A stretch of DNA of 64,000 nucleotides from Thalassotalea nanhaiensis (GTDB lineage: Bacteria; Pseudomonadota; Gammaproteobacteria; Enterobacterales; Alteromonadaceae), in assembly GCF_031583575.1 (NCBI RefSeq), contig NZ_CP134146.1, positions 2,294,001 through 2,358,000 of the forward strand, in the 5' to 3' direction. Positions 17,727 through 27,139 of the stretch are shown here, one piece after another. Positions within the stretch are counted from its first letter, which is position 1; each line of letters opens with the position of its first letter. Made by a program: the position numbers and the translations under genes. The notes below the pieces were generated by a model. That model saw nothing but the letters and a program-made list of their open reading frames with translations. It did not search any database and was not told where the DNA came from.

Positions 17727-18037
17727 GATTTCTACTTTTGTTACGCATTAATATTGCTATTTGGGTTCTAATTAAATAAATCTTACCCATCTTTTTCTAC
17801 GTTTATAGAACGATGAAAATCAGCCGAGGATTGTGCAGTTTTATCAGGCTAAGATCAAATGAATTATAGCGAAACTAATTTAACGTTATTGCTATTCAAC
17901 GTAGGCCTCAAGGTGATTATTTCAAAATAGCGACAATATCAATGAGTTAAACCTTTCAATTAACTATAATACCCTGCATAATAAATTTAAACGGCCGTTT
18001 GAATTTTACCGTTAAATATTCCAATTAGAGATTTTTT
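17727..18037. other. Intergenic region, divergent promoters
   Basis: 311 AT-rich bases between the methyltransferase gene (minus) and the hydrolase gene (plus). TATAAT at 17965-17970 is a plausible -10 for the hydrolase, but no matching -35 is clear. Nothing else seen. Confidence 0.35.
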
Positions 18038-18823
18038 ATGTCAAAGCCCCTACTCAACTTTGTCCATGCAAATGGCTTTCCAGCAGGTAGTTACCGAACA
18101 TTTTTAAAAGCATTTTCTTCGAATTATACGACTATTGCACACGAGCAGTTTGGCCATGATGGTAATTATCCAATCCATAACAATTGGCAATATCTGGTCA
18201 ATGAACTTGTCGATTTCATCAGAAAGCAAGACGAAAAAGTTATCTGTGTCGGTCATTCTTTTGGCGGTGTAATTTCTTTCCTTGCTGCTTGCCGTCACCC
18301 TGAGCTGTTTAGGGGCTTAATTATGCTAGATCCTCCAGTGTTTACAGGACGCCTTTATTGGTTAATAAATTTGGCTAAAAAAACCCCTATTATTGATAAG
18401 ATATCACCCGCAGGAAAAGCAAAAACTCGTCGTCGTCATTGGCCGGTAAATACCAACCTAGTTAATAACTTCGCCCGAAAACAGTTATTTAAAGATTTTG
18501 ATCCTCGTTGTTTGCAAGATTATGTTGATAGTGCAGTAACCATTAGGAACAAACGCTTAGAATTAACATTTTCTCCTGATGTAGAAGCTGACATCTTTAA
18601 ACATTTACCATGCAATTTATTTAAGTTTAAAAATAAACTTAACGTTCCTGCCGCGCTGATCTATGGTGAAAAAACCAATGTTATACCGATCCGTTATTTC
18701 GAACGTTTCGCAAAACTGAATCAGATAGAACTGAAAATGTTTGAAAATGGTGGGCATATGTTTCCATTAGAACAGCCTGACAAAACCGCAAAGCTAATAG
18801 ATAAATTGGTCAAGAATTGGTGA
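18038..18823 (+). CDS. Alpha/beta-fold hydrolase
   Basis: A 261-residue hydrolase: oxyanion strand NFVHANGFPAGSY, nucleophile elbow GHSFGG, Asp near IYGEKTNVIP and a terminal His in GGHMFPLEQP complete a plausible triad. Cytoplasmic (no signal). Such proteins cleave esters or similar bonds; the substrate is unknown. Single-gene unit upstream of the HU gene. Confidence 0.85.
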   Translation: MSKPLLNFVHANGFPAGSYRTFLKAFSSNYTTIAHEQFGHDGNYPIHNNWQYLVNELVDFIRKQDEKVICVGHSFGGVISFLAACRHPELFRGLIMLDPPVFTGRLYWLINLAKKTPIIDKISPAGKAKTRRRHWPVNTNLVNNFARKQLFKDFDPRCLQDYVDSAVTIRNKRLELTFSPDVEADIFKHLPCNLFKFKNKLNVPAALIYGEKTNVIPIRYFERFAKLNQIELKMFENGGHMFPLEQPDKTAKLIDKLVKNW

Positions 18824-19065
18824 TAAATTTTTTCAACAATTAGAAAATTTGTTTGTTTTGAATATCACATTGCCGCTTCAGAGCGCTCTATCACTAGATT
18901 TAGTGCAAAATAAGGTCAATTTTTAAGAAATATTGAATTCTTTTAAAAAAACTATTGATCTTGCTGTAGAAGTGGTGTTTTATAGTGTTAGTGATTCTGC
19001 TTCGCTAATAATTATATATTTTAGTAGTGTTACTTTTTTTAATTATTCAACAAGGAATAAAAACA

Positions 19066-19341
19066 ATGAATAAAAGTGAATTGATTTCAAAAATCGCTGA
19101 AGGCGCAGACCTTTCTAAAGCTTCAGCTGGTCGTGCATTAGATACTCTAATCGAATCTGTTACTGCTGAGTTAGCAAGTGGCGGTGACGTTGCACTTGTA
19201 GGTTTTGGTACATTTAAAGTTAGCGACCGTGCTGCTCGTACTGGCCGTAACCCACAAACTGGTGCAGAAATTCAAATTGCTGCATCTAAAGCTCCTGGCT
19301 TCAAAGCTGGTAAGTCTTTAAAAGATGCTTGTAACAGCTAA
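19066..19341 (+). CDS. HU-family DNA-binding protein
   Basis: The ATG at 19066 gives a 91-residue protein ([20 protein letters not shown]...) of exactly the HU size; the in-frame ATG at 19027 would add an unlikely hydrophobic extension, and AAGGA lies 8-12 bases before the chosen ATG. The beta-arm region [20 protein letters not shown] contains the conserved RxGRNPxT DNA-contact motif. Nucleoid-associated protein that bends DNA. Whether it is HU-alpha, HU-beta or a third copy cannot be told here. Confidence 0.95.
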   Translation: MNKSELISKIAEGADLSKASAGRALDTLIESVTAELASGGDVALVGFGTFKVSDRAARTGRNPQTGAEIQIAASKAPGFKAGKSLKDACNS

Positions 19342-19365
19342 TTAAAGCTTTTATAAGAAATCTAT

Positions 19366-19391
19366 AAAAACCGCTGAAAAGCGGTTTTTTT
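19366..19391 (+). terminator. Terminator after the HU gene
   Basis: AACCGC / GCGGTT stem with seven T residues; A-rich on the other side, so it may also serve the converging gene at 19417. Confidence 0.85.
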
Positions 19392-19416
19392 GTGCATAAA
19401 TATTAATAAAACACGA

Positions 19417-20490
19417 CTACGCTCTAAGCGAAAGTGTTACTAATACAACTCCATGATCTGTACTTTCACCATCCCGTTCAAAAATAGGGTTTATAAGATG
19501 CCGGTCGTAAGTGTCATACCCGCTTACTTCAAACAAGCTGGTTTGGTAATTCGCATCAAACTCAGATGATAATAAAATATAATCTAAGACTGAGCCTGTA
19601 GCACCATAGTAATGCGTAGGCTTGCGATCGATGTGTTGTGTATCGTTATCAGTACTTTGAAATAAATCCCATGCATCATTCAAACAATATTTTTCTAGGT
19701 AGGCGTTTACATCAAATGCAGAAGCAAAGCGTAATGTATTGGTTAATAAATGCGTTAGTACACCATCTTGTAAGGTATTATTGAAATCTCCCATTAATAT
19801 CATTGGCCGACCAGTTTGTTCCCTTTGACTGATCATTTCAGTAAATAACAGCGCCGCTTCACTACCTCGTTGAACAGATGAGCCCCACCCGCCTATCACT
19901 TGCGCTTTAAGTTTTTCGATAATATTTTTTTCTGGTGACAATTCAGTGCTTTGTTCATGCTCTATCAATGACCTCTTAGATTTAAAATGCACAACATAGC
20001 AATCACAAATGCCTATGTGCGGTAAATCTATACTTGCCCGTAAGACTTTTCGACTAAATGAAAAGTCATTACTAAGACCCATCGCTTGTACCAACTTAGG
20101 ATCTGCCTGCACAGCGTTTATTTCAGTAATTTCATATTTAGAGGCAATAGCAACTACTGGGCTTTTACAAATAAAGTCATCAAAAACTTCTGCTTGATCA
20201 ACCACATAAAAGTATGGATAGCCTTGCTCTTGAACTAATTGTTTCAACGGCTCTGGGCTAAACACCTCCTGAAAACCAATAACATCAGGCTCAAATTCAA
20301 CAAGGTAATCAACGATCCATTTTTGCTTCTTTTGCCATTGCTCACTACTTAAAATTTTTTCGAAGTCGTAAAATGCAAAAGGTGGCTCAAGGTAATTAAA
20401 CAGGTTAAAGGTGGCTATTTTAATGTTTGAATTTGCGACAAGATTGGAAGAAGCAACCGGTTCAATTGCGTCAATGTTGGTATTTGGCAA
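19417..20490 (-). CDS. Endonuclease/exonuclease/phosphatase (EEP) family protein
   Basis: A 357-residue protein with the EEP fold: KIATFNLFNYLEPP (metal-binding Asn), DVIGFQEVF (catalytic Glu), LMGDFNN (Asp, Asn) and the terminal STDHG (Asp-His). No signal peptide. The group hydrolyses phosphodiester or phosphate bonds in nucleic acids, lipids or sugars; substrate unknown. It starts at TTG (20490) supported by AAGGA 6 bases upstream; no ATG is available near the N-terminus. Confidence 0.85.
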   Translation of the reverse strand: MPNTNIDAIEPVASSNLVANSNIKIATFNLFNYLEPPFAFYDFEKILSSEQWQKKQKWIVDYLVEFEPDVIGFQEVFSPEPLKQLVQEQGYPYFYVVDQAEVFDDFICKSPVVAIASKYEITEINAVQADPKLVQAMGLSNDFSFSRKVLRASIDLPHIGICDCYVVHFKSKRSLIEHEQSTELSPEKNIIEKLKAQVIGGWGSSVQRGSEAALLFTEMISQREQTGRPMILMGDFNNTLQDGVLTHLLTNTLRFASAFDVNAYLEKYCLNDAWDLFQSTDNDTQHIDRKPTHYYGATGSVLDYILLSSEFDANYQTSLFEVSGYDTYDRHLINPIFERDGESTDHGVVLVTLSLRA

Positions 20491-20663
20491 CCGCTTTCCT
20501 TGAAAAATATATTCAACTTTTTAATACCTAAATTATAACTGATTTATGATGTACTTGTTGGCCATTTTCAAATCTCACCTTAAATAATTACCCTATTGAT
20601 ATTTAAAACAAATAAGATATATTAAATAAATTCAAATATTTAACATGTCTAAACGGATATAAC

Positions 20664-21722
20664 ATGAAAATTATTAAGTGCTCTTTATTTTCTACCTTAC
20701 TGTTACCTGCCTTTAGCCCTTATGCATATGCTGATACAGATTTAGTCCAAGAAATTGACTTTGTATCTGCTTTGCCATTGAAGAGAGTTGAGCCTAAATA
20801 CCCTATAAAGGAAGCCAAAAGTGGCAATGATGGTTGGGTACAATTAAGTTATGTTGTAGAAGCAAACGGCTCTGTATCAAATGTCATCGTTGAAAACTCT
20901 TCTGGCAGCAGTTCTTTTGAAAAATCAGCCCGTAGAGCAGTAAAAAAATGGAAATATGAACCCGCTCTAGAAAATGGCGAACCGGTAGAGTCGTGTTTAA
21001 ATAGGGTGCAATTAGATTTTAAAATGCATACAGCCCCTTCAAAAAAGTTTAATAACGCTTATAAACAGGCCTCTTTGCTTGCAAATGAAAAAACGCTTAC
21101 GGAATTTAAAGTTAAAATTGATGAACTCGATAAGTTAACTAAAAACTCTAACGAGGTACTTTTCACTGAAATTTTAAAAGCCCAACATGCTGAGTTTAAC
21201 AATGATAAAAAGTCTCAATTAAAACATTATGAAAACGCGATAATCACTGGGGAACATGCCTTAAAAGATAGTTTCAAGATCAGCTTATATCAAAAGCTCT
21301 ATTCCCTTTATTTGCATCATAATTTATTTGTTAAGGCTTATGAGTTTTCAGATAAGATTATTGATTCAAACGCATCTGAACAAATCAAAGAAAAATATAA
21401 ATCACATCGCTTAGAAATTGATAACTTAGTAACTTCAGATAAACACATATCAATTGATGCAAATATTGAGAATAGAGAACATTGGGGTCATTCATTAGTC
21501 CGAAATGAGTTTTCAATTACCGATATTGATGGTCACTTGGTAAAACTAGAAATTCGTTGCGCTAATAAACGGAGTGCATACACAATTGAAGATAATGTTT
21601 CCTGGAAGATCCCAAGCTCATGGCAAGGTTGTCGAGTTATCGTCTTTGGTGAAGATAATACCCGTTTCAAATTAGTCGAGTTGGCTAAAGAAACTAAAAA
21701 TGATTTAGTCGCCATCAAATAA
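20664..21722 (+). CDS. TonB C-terminal-domain protein, secreted
   Basis: A 352-residue protein with a cleavable signal (ending AYA-DTD, about residue 24) directly followed by a TonB C-terminal domain (about 35-118: PLKRVEPKYPIKEAKSGNDG, GWVQLSYVV, KSARRAVKKWKYEPA). Unlike energy-transducing TonB it lacks an N-terminal anchor that would contact ExbB/ExbD and the Pro-rich spacer. The remaining 230 residues are helical, then beta-rich, and not recognised. No exbB/exbD or receptor is adjacent, so a classical energy-coupling role is doubtful. Confidence 0.75.
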   Translation: MKIIKCSLFSTLLLPAFSPYAYADTDLVQEIDFVSALPLKRVEPKYPIKEAKSGNDGWVQLSYVVEANGSVSNVIVENSSGSSSFEKSARRAVKKWKYEPALENGEPVESCLNRVQLDFKMHTAPSKKFNNAYKQASLLANEKTLTEFKVKIDELDKLTKNSNEVLFTEILKAQHAEFNNDKKSQLKHYENAIITGEHALKDSFKISLYQKLYSLYLHHNLFVKAYEFSDKIIDSNASEQIKEKYKSHRLEIDNLVTSDKHISIDANIENREHWGHSLVRNEFSITDIDGHLVKLEIRCANKRSAYTIEDNVSWKIPSSWQGCRVIVFGEDNTRFKLVELAKETKNDLVAIK

Positions 21723-21784
21723 CAATATCTTAGCCGCATTAAATCAGCTAAAATCCATTGAAATATCTTTAATCGACACTATCA

Positions 21785-22405
21785 ATGGATTTAGCAGTTT
21801 TAGCAATTTTTATCCCTACCTTTTTTTTCGTTAGCATTACCCCGGGAATGTGCATGACCCTTGCTCTAACATTGGGTATGAGTATTGGTGTACGCCGTAC
21901 AATGTGGATGATGATGGGTGAATTATTAGGTGTAGCCTCAGTTGCTGTTGCCGCTGTTTTAGGGGTTGCCGCATTAATGCTTAAACTACCTGAAGTATTC
22001 AGCATCTTTAAAATAGTGGGCGCTTTATATCTTGCTTATCTAGGCATACAAATGTGGTTATCTAAAGGTAAAATGGCCATTACCCACAATCGTGAAGCTA
22101 CACCTACGGTTTCTCGTAAAGGTTTGTTTATGCAAGGGTTAGTTACTGCCATTGCCAATCCTAAAGGTTGGGCATTTATGATTTCATTACTGCCACCTTT
22201 TATTAATCCAGAAAACTCTGTAGCGGTGCAATTGAGCTTTTTAGTTGGGGTTATCCTGGTGTCTGAATTTGTTTGTATGATGCTGTATGCTACGGGCGGA
22301 AAATCATTAGGTTTGTTATTAGCTAAAGCTGAGAATGTACGCTTGATGAATCGAATTTCAGGAACGTTAATGATGGGCGTCGCGCTTTGGTTAGCACTAA
22401 GCTAA
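21785..22405 (+). CDS. LysE/RhtB-family exporter
   Basis: A 206-residue membrane protein with about six hydrophobic segments and the family features SITPGMCMTLALTLGMSIGV near the N-terminus and ANPKGWAFM in the middle. Exports amino acids or derivatives. Single gene; substrate not deducible. A second member of the family lies at 38156-38788. Confidence 0.88.
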   Translation: MDLAVLAIFIPTFFFVSITPGMCMTLALTLGMSIGVRRTMWMMMGELLGVASVAVAAVLGVAALMLKLPEVFSIFKIVGALYLAYLGIQMWLSKGKMAITHNREATPTVSRKGLFMQGLVTAIANPKGWAFMISLLPPFINPENSVAVQLSFLVGVILVSEFVCMMLYATGGKSLGLLLAKAENVRLMNRISGTLMMGVALWLALS

Positions 22406-22440
22406 CGAATACTAAACCGTATAACTTGATCTTGGGATTA

Positions 22441-22893
22441 TTATTGATAACTGACAAAATCAAACAAAAGAGTTTCGATTTTGTCGTTTATTTGTACTTC
22501 AACTAACATTGTCCAAATCATTTGCTCTTCAGTACAAGCGCCTATTAATGTATTAGCATGATACGAACCATTGTTTTGCTCAAAAAACAATGGAATTTTT
22601 CCCATAAACATATCCTTGCCTTCAATCCACGCCGCTCTGATTTTCATTGGTTGATTAAGTTTTGATTTTAATGAAAAAAATATTTCATTTTCTGACTTTA
22701 TGATGTTTGGCGATGCGTTTAGTTCAAAAACACCAAAATCACGAGTTTTTAGACAACCTCCGGCGCTAAAGTCACAATAGATTTGACCAGTATTTTGCTT
22801 GTTATCAGAATTCAAAAATTGATAACCAAGAAAAACCGAAATTATCAATAAAATTAGAAATATAGGTGTATAAAATTTAATCATAAATGCCAT
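22441..22893 (-). CDS. Membrane-anchored hypothetical protein next to ccoN
   Basis: A 150-residue protein with one N-terminal membrane segment (about 7-26) and a periplasmic beta-rich domain with two Cys near residues 40-48 (CDFSAGGC) and another near 117. I do not recognise the family. Divergent from the cbb3 oxidase genes, which hints at an assembly or envelope role, but that is inference only. Confidence 0.65.
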   Translation of the reverse strand: MAFMIKFYTPIFLILLIISVFLGYQFLNSDNKQNTGQIYCDFSAGGCLKTRDFGVFELNASPNIIKSENEIFFSLKSKLNQPMKIRAAWIEGKDMFMGKIPLFFEQNNGSYHANTLIGACTEEQMIWTMLVEVQINDKIETLLFDFVSYQ

Positions 22894-22963
22894 TAAAAAA
22901 CTGTGAATAATATGTTAAAAAGTTAATGTGCTGTACATAAAAGTTACAATTTGAAACATTTTC

Positions 22964-22977
22964 TTGATCTAGGTCAT
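22964..22977. promoter_or_regulatory. Putative Fnr site upstream of ccoN
   Basis: TTGAT-CTAG-GTCAT, against the Fnr consensus TTGAT-N4-ATCAA: the left half is perfect, the right half has 3 of 5. About 30 bases downstream GACAAT (22997-23002) could be the -10 of a class II Fnr-activated promoter. The Fnr gene itself is in the same cluster. Confidence 0.55.
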
Positions 22978-23173
22978 ATTTTAAAACGATAAGCGTGACA
23001 ATAGCCCTTGTAAGCTATATTATCGCCCCCGAAAAATAACAAACTATAAAGTGTTGTTTTTTTGAACTATAACTAAGTAGTTACTAAATTTTTTTATGCT
23101 TCTGGGTGGATGAGATTTTAGTAGCTATATTCACTCACATCAACTTTATAATTATAAATGTGGAACCTTTAAT

Positions 23174-24601
23174 ATGAGTCAAAGCAATCTCACAGAAATG
23201 GATTACAACTACAAAGTTGTTCGCCAGTTTACTGTAATGACTGTAATTTGGGGTATTGTTGGTACGGCAGTCGGTGTATTAATCGCAGCTCAGTTAATCT
23301 GGCCAGCGCTTAACTTCGAAACTCCGTGGTTAACTTACTCTCGTTTACGTCCTTTACACACCAATGCGGTAATTTTTGCATTTGGTACAAGCGCTCTGTT
23401 TGCAACGTCGTACTATGTTGTACAACGTACCTGTAAAACAGCACTATTCGGCGGTAAATTAATCGCTTTCACCTTCTGGGGATGGCAGGCAGTTATCTTA
23501 TCCGCTGCAATAACTCTTCCTATGGGGCTGACTTCTTCAAAAGAATATGCTGAACTGGAATGGCCAATTGATATTTTAATCACCTTAGTTTGGGTGTCTT
23601 ATGCAATTGTATTCTTTGGTACCTTATTAAAGCGTAAAACATCGCACATTTATGTTGCAAACTGGTTCTTTGGTGGTTTCATCCTAACCGTTGCTGTTTT
23701 ACACATTGGTAACTCAATGGTTATTCCATTAACTTGGACAAAATCTTATTCGTTATACCCAGGTGCTATCGATGCGATGATGCAATGGTGGTACGGACAT
23801 AATGCCGTTGGCTTCCTACTTACAGCAGGTTTCCTAGGTATGATGTACTACTTTGTACCAAAACAAGCTGAACGCCCTGTTTACTCTTACCGTTTATCAA
23901 TCGTTCACTTCTGGGCACTTGTATCATTATACATTTGGGCCGGCCCTCATCATTTACACTACACAGCGCTTCCAGACTGGACGCAAAGTGTTGGTATGGT
24001 AATGTCTATCGTATTATTCCTACCTTCATGGGGTGGTATGATCAACGGTATTATGACGTTATCGGGTGCATGGCATAAACTTCGCCATGATCCAATCTTA
24101 CGTTTCTTGATTGTTTCTCTGTCTTTCTACGGTATGTCTACGTTCGAAGGGCCAATGATGGCAATTAAATCTGTAAACGCATTATCTCATTACACCGACT
24201 GGACAGTTGGCCACGTACACTCTGGTGCTCTAGGTTGGGTTGCGATGGTTTCAATAGGTGCAATGTACCACTTGATCCCTGTGTTATTTAACCAAGGTCG
24301 TATGTACAGCATTAAATTAATCAATGTACACTTCTGGTTACACACAACGGGTATTGTTTTATACATCGTCGCAATGTGGATTTCAGGTGTAATGCAAGGT
24401 TTGATGTGGCGTGCGGTTAACACTGACGGTACGTTGACTTACAGCTTCGTTGAAAGTTTACAAGCTTCATACCCATTCTACTTCATCCGTTTTGTTGGTG
24501 GTGTATTAGTGGTAGCTGGTTTCCTATTAATGGCTTACAACATGTTCAAAACTATTGGTGCTAAAGACAATAGTTTAGAAAAACAAGAAGTAATGGCTTA
24601 A
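23174..24601 (+). CDS. ccoN: cbb3-type cytochrome c oxidase subunit I
   Basis: A 475-residue, 12-helix haem-copper oxidase subunit. Haem and CuB ligands are in segments such as [36 protein letters not shown] and [15 protein letters not shown]. The HNAVGF segment, without the HPEVY of A-type oxidases, marks the cbb3 (C) type. Catalyses reduction of oxygen to water with proton pumping and high oxygen affinity in the inner membrane. First gene of ccoNOQP; 280-base leader with a putative Fnr site. Confidence 0.97.
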   Translation: MSQSNLTEMDYNYKVVRQFTVMTVIWGIVGTAVGVLIAAQLIWPALNFETPWLTYSRLRPLHTNAVIFAFGTSALFATSYYVVQRTCKTALFGGKLIAFTFWGWQAVILSAAITLPMGLTSSKEYAELEWPIDILITLVWVSYAIVFFGTLLKRKTSHIYVANWFFGGFILTVAVLHIGNSMVIPLTWTKSYSLYPGAIDAMMQWWYGHNAVGFLLTAGFLGMMYYFVPKQAERPVYSYRLSIVHFWALVSLYIWAGPHHLHYTALPDWTQSVGMVMSIVLFLPSWGGMINGIMTLSGAWHKLRHDPILRFLIVSLSFYGMSTFEGPMMAIKSVNALSHYTDWTVGHVHSGALGWVAMVSIGAMYHLIPVLFNQGRMYSIKLINVHFWLHTTGIVLYIVAMWISGVMQGLMWRAVNTDGTLTYSFVESLQASYPFYFIRFVGGVLVVAGFLLMAYNMFKTIGAKDNSLEKQEVMA

Positions 24602-24611
24602 GGAGAACCCC

Positions 24612-25283
24612 ATGCAAAATAAACATGAAAAAGTAGAAAAACACTTAGGCTGGTTCTTCACTATGACTATTGCTGCTATCAGTATTGGTGGTTTAGTTGA
24701 AATAACACCTTTGTTTTTCCAAAAAGAAACTACGACACCCGTTGAAAGTCTACGCCCTTATACGGCATTAGAAATGGAAGGTCGTGACATTTACATCCGT
24801 GAAGGTTGTAACAACTGTCACTCACAAATGATCCGTCCTTTGCGTGCTGAGACTGAACGTTACGGCCACTATTCTGTAGCTGGTGAGTCAGTTTGGGAAC
24901 ATCCATTTTTATGGGGTTCTAAGCGTACTGGTCCAGATTTGGCTCGTGTTGGTCAACGTTATTCAGATGATTGGCATTATGCTCATTTAATGGATCCACG
25001 TTCAGTAGTTCCTGAATCAAATATGCCATCTTATTCTTGGTTAGCTGAAACGCCAGCGTCAAATGAGTTATCAGCCAGAAAGATGGAAATTTTTAACATG
25101 CTTACAAAAAATCGTAGCCATAAAGATGCTGATGGTAACCCTATCCCTCTTTATTCTGAAGACGATATTGCTAACGCAGGTTCAGAGTTTAAAACGACGA
25201 AAAGTATTACTGGTAAGAATGGTCTAACTGAAATGGACGCTCTTATCGCATATTTACAATCACTTGGTCATGCGTTGAAATAA
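24612..25283 (+). CDS. ccoO: cbb3-type cytochrome c oxidase subunit II (mono-haem)
   Basis: A 223-residue protein: N-terminal membrane anchor (about 14-33) and a periplasmic cytochrome c domain with CNNCH at residues 66-70. Transfers electrons from CcoP haems to CcoN. AAGGAG 5 bases before the ATG is a near-perfect ribosome site, 10 bases after the ccoN stop. Confidence 0.97.
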   Translation: MQNKHEKVEKHLGWFFTMTIAAISIGGLVEITPLFFQKETTTPVESLRPYTALEMEGRDIYIREGCNNCHSQMIRPLRAETERYGHYSVAGESVWEHPFLWGSKRTGPDLARVGQRYSDDWHYAHLMDPRSVVPESNMPSYSWLAETPASNELSARKMEIFNMLTKNRSHKDADGNPIPLYSEDDIANAGSEFKTTKSITGKNGLTEMDALIAYLQSLGHALK

Positions 25284-25285
25284 TT

Positions 25286-25465
25286 ATGGATATTGGCTTA
25301 TTAAGAGGCATTTTTACGGTATTAATCTTCGTACTATTTATCATCATAGTACTGTGGGCTTATAACAAAAATCGTAAATCATCGTTTGATGAAGCTGCTA
25401 ATTCTATTTTTGACGAAAACGAAAATAAAAACGACAAAGTGAATAAGAACAAAGGAGACGATTAA
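25286..25465 (+). CDS. ccoQ: cbb3-type cytochrome c oxidase subunit CcoQ
   Basis: A 59-residue protein starting MDIGLLRGIFTVLIFVLF: one membrane helix, then a charged cytoplasmic tail rich in Asn, Asp, Glu and Lys. Size, topology and place between ccoO and ccoP identify it; CcoQ stabilises the oxidase. It starts 2 bases after the ccoO stop, and its TAA overlaps the ccoP ATG by one base (TAATG), so translation is coupled. Confidence 0.93.
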   Translation: MDIGLLRGIFTVLIFVLFIIIVLWAYNKNRKSSFDEAANSIFDENENKNDKVNKNKGDD

Positions 25466-26445
25466 TGTCTACATTTTGGACTGTATGGATATCTGTTTTA
25501 ACACTTGGCACCTTAGTAGGTTGCTGGATACTATTACGTTGGTGTTTAACAAACTTTGCTGGTGTTCCTGAAGGGGAATCGATGGGCCATGAGTTTGACG
25601 GTATCGAAGAATTAAACAACCCTCTTCCTAAGTGGTGGAGCACGTTCTTTTTAGTTACTATTATTTGGGGTTTCGGCTACTTAGCTTTATACCCTGGTTT
25701 AGGTAGCTATCAAGGGTTATTTGGTTGGAAAAGTTCAAACCAAGACGTAACAAGCCTTGCTGACTCAAAAGCTCAAGTTGCTAGTGCAAAAGAAGCTGGT
25801 TTAGCGGTTCAGTATGACCGTGAGATTGAAAGAGCAAATGCTAAGTTTGGTCCTATTTTTGCAGAATTTGCTAAACAAGACGTTGAATCATTAAGTAAAG
25901 ACAAAAAAGCGCTGAAAATTGGCCAACGTTTGTTTTTACAAAACTGTTCACAATGTCACGGTAGTGATGCCAAAGGTACAACCGGCTTTCCTAACCTAGT
26001 TGATAATGACTGGTTATACGGCGGCGATGGCGAAACGATTGAGCAATCAATTTTGCATGGTCGTAAAGCACAAGGCATGATCGCATGGGAAACTATGGTT
26101 GGTGGCGAAGAAGGTGTTAAAGAAGTTGCGGCTTACGTACTTTCTCTTAACCCAGAGCGCGCAGCTAAAGTAGACTCTGCATTAGCCGCTAAAGGCGAAG
26201 CAAAGTTTGCTATGTGTGCAGCATGTCACGGTGCTGATGGTACAGGTAGTACTGCAATGGGTATCCCATTAGGCGCTCCTAATCTTACCGACAATGTATG
26301 GTTATACGGTGGCTCTGAACGTGCTGTTCAGCAATCCATTGCCAATGGCCGTGCTGGTGTGATGCCTGCTTGGAAAGATATTCTAGGTGAAGATAAGGTA
26401 CGTGTAATTAGTGCGTACGTTTATAGCTTATCTAACCAAGAGTAA
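25465..26445 (+). CDS. ccoP: cbb3-type cytochrome c oxidase subunit III (di-haem)
   Basis: A 326-residue protein with two N-terminal membrane segments (about 6-27 and 55-75), as in some gammaproteobacterial CcoP proteins, and two periplasmic cytochrome c domains with CSQCH (Cys161) and CAACH (Cys251). Accepts electrons from soluble cytochrome c. Last structural gene; a terminator follows. Confidence 0.97.
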   Translation: MSTFWTVWISVLTLGTLVGCWILLRWCLTNFAGVPEGESMGHEFDGIEELNNPLPKWWSTFFLVTIIWGFGYLALYPGLGSYQGLFGWKSSNQDVTSLADSKAQVASAKEAGLAVQYDREIERANAKFGPIFAEFAKQDVESLSKDKKALKIGQRLFLQNCSQCHGSDAKGTTGFPNLVDNDWLYGGDGETIEQSILHGRKAQGMIAWETMVGGEEGVKEVAAYVLSLNPERAAKVDSALAAKGEAKFAMCAACHGADGTGSTAMGIPLGAPNLTDNVWLYGGSERAVQQSIANGRAGVMPAWKDILGEDKVRVISAYVYSLSNQE

Positions 26446-26460
26446 CTAAACTGCTTTCAA

Positions 26461-26502
26461 CAAAACCCTGGATGGCATTGCTAGACAGGGTTTTGTTTTT
26501 TC
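26461..26502 (+). terminator. Terminator after ccoNOQP
   Basis: CAAAACCCTG / CAGGGTTTTG, ten perfect pairs with a 15-base loop, followed by a T run. Separates the structural oxidase genes from the assembly genes. Confidence 0.85.
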
Positions 26503-26520
26503 TGTATAAACCCTGAGTTT

Positions 26521-26559
26521 TTATTTGTTTACGCTGTAAAATATAGCATAAACAAATAA
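26521..26559. repeat. Inverted repeat before fixH
   Basis: TTATTTGTTTA / TAAACAAATAA, eleven perfect pairs, extended inward by GCT/AGC after one mismatch, with a nine-base AT-rich loop. No T run follows. May be a regulatory hairpin or operator 80 bases before fixH. Confidence 0.6.
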
Positions 26560-26640
26560 CAATTTACTTAATGTAACACCCTCTTTTTTGTTTCTTAATG
26601 AAGCGTTAACATGGTCACTTACACAACAGAGAACTTTTAA

Positions 26641-27123
26641 ATGCAAACACCTTGGTATAAAGAGCCGTGGGCTTATCTAGTCTTTGGTCTTCCGTTAATT
26701 TCAGTATTCGTCGGTACTACCGTCTTTTTTGTTGCTCAAAACAATGCCGACACCGTTGTAGTTGATGATTACTATAAAAAGGGCAAAAGCATTAATCAGG
26801 ACATTCGTAAATACAAACTGGCGCAAAAGCTAGGCATTCGCTTTGATATGCAAGTGACGAATAATGAAATTATTTTAATTCCAACAGGCATTGAAAAAAC
26901 ATTCCCGGTTCTTAACGTAAATTTCTACCATGTGACCATGGCTGAACGTGACTTTTCAGTGAAATTAACGCCTGACGGTAAAGGTTGGATGCGTCAAAGT
27001 TTTGACCAAAACGTACAAGGGAAATGGCGTGTATTGGTAACTCCTTTTGATAGTGAGTGGAAAATGCAAACTACGGTTGCCCTGCCTCAGTCGCAATTTA
27101 CCGAGTTTGAATTACAATTTTAA
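26641..27123 (+). CDS. fixH: FixH-family cbb3 oxidase assembly protein
   Basis: A 160-residue protein: a membrane segment at about 10-32, the family motif DDYYKKGKSIN just outside it, and a periplasmic beta-rich domain. FixH (CcoH) proteins are needed for stable assembly of the cbb3 oxidase. It lies directly before ccoI, as is usual. Confidence 0.88.
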   Translation: MQTPWYKEPWAYLVFGLPLISVFVGTTVFFVAQNNADTVVVDDYYKKGKSINQDIRKYKLAQKLGIRFDMQVTNNEIILIPTGIEKTFPVLNVNFYHVTMAERDFSVKLTPDGKGWMRQSFDQNVQGKWRVLVTPFDSEWKMQTTVALPQSQFTEFELQF

Positions 27124-27139
27124 TGAATAAACCACTAAA

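Noticed and set aside
19027-19065. Extended start of the HU gene
   Set aside because: HU is about 90 residues; the extra 13 hydrophobic residues do not belong to the family and the ribosome site precedes 19066.
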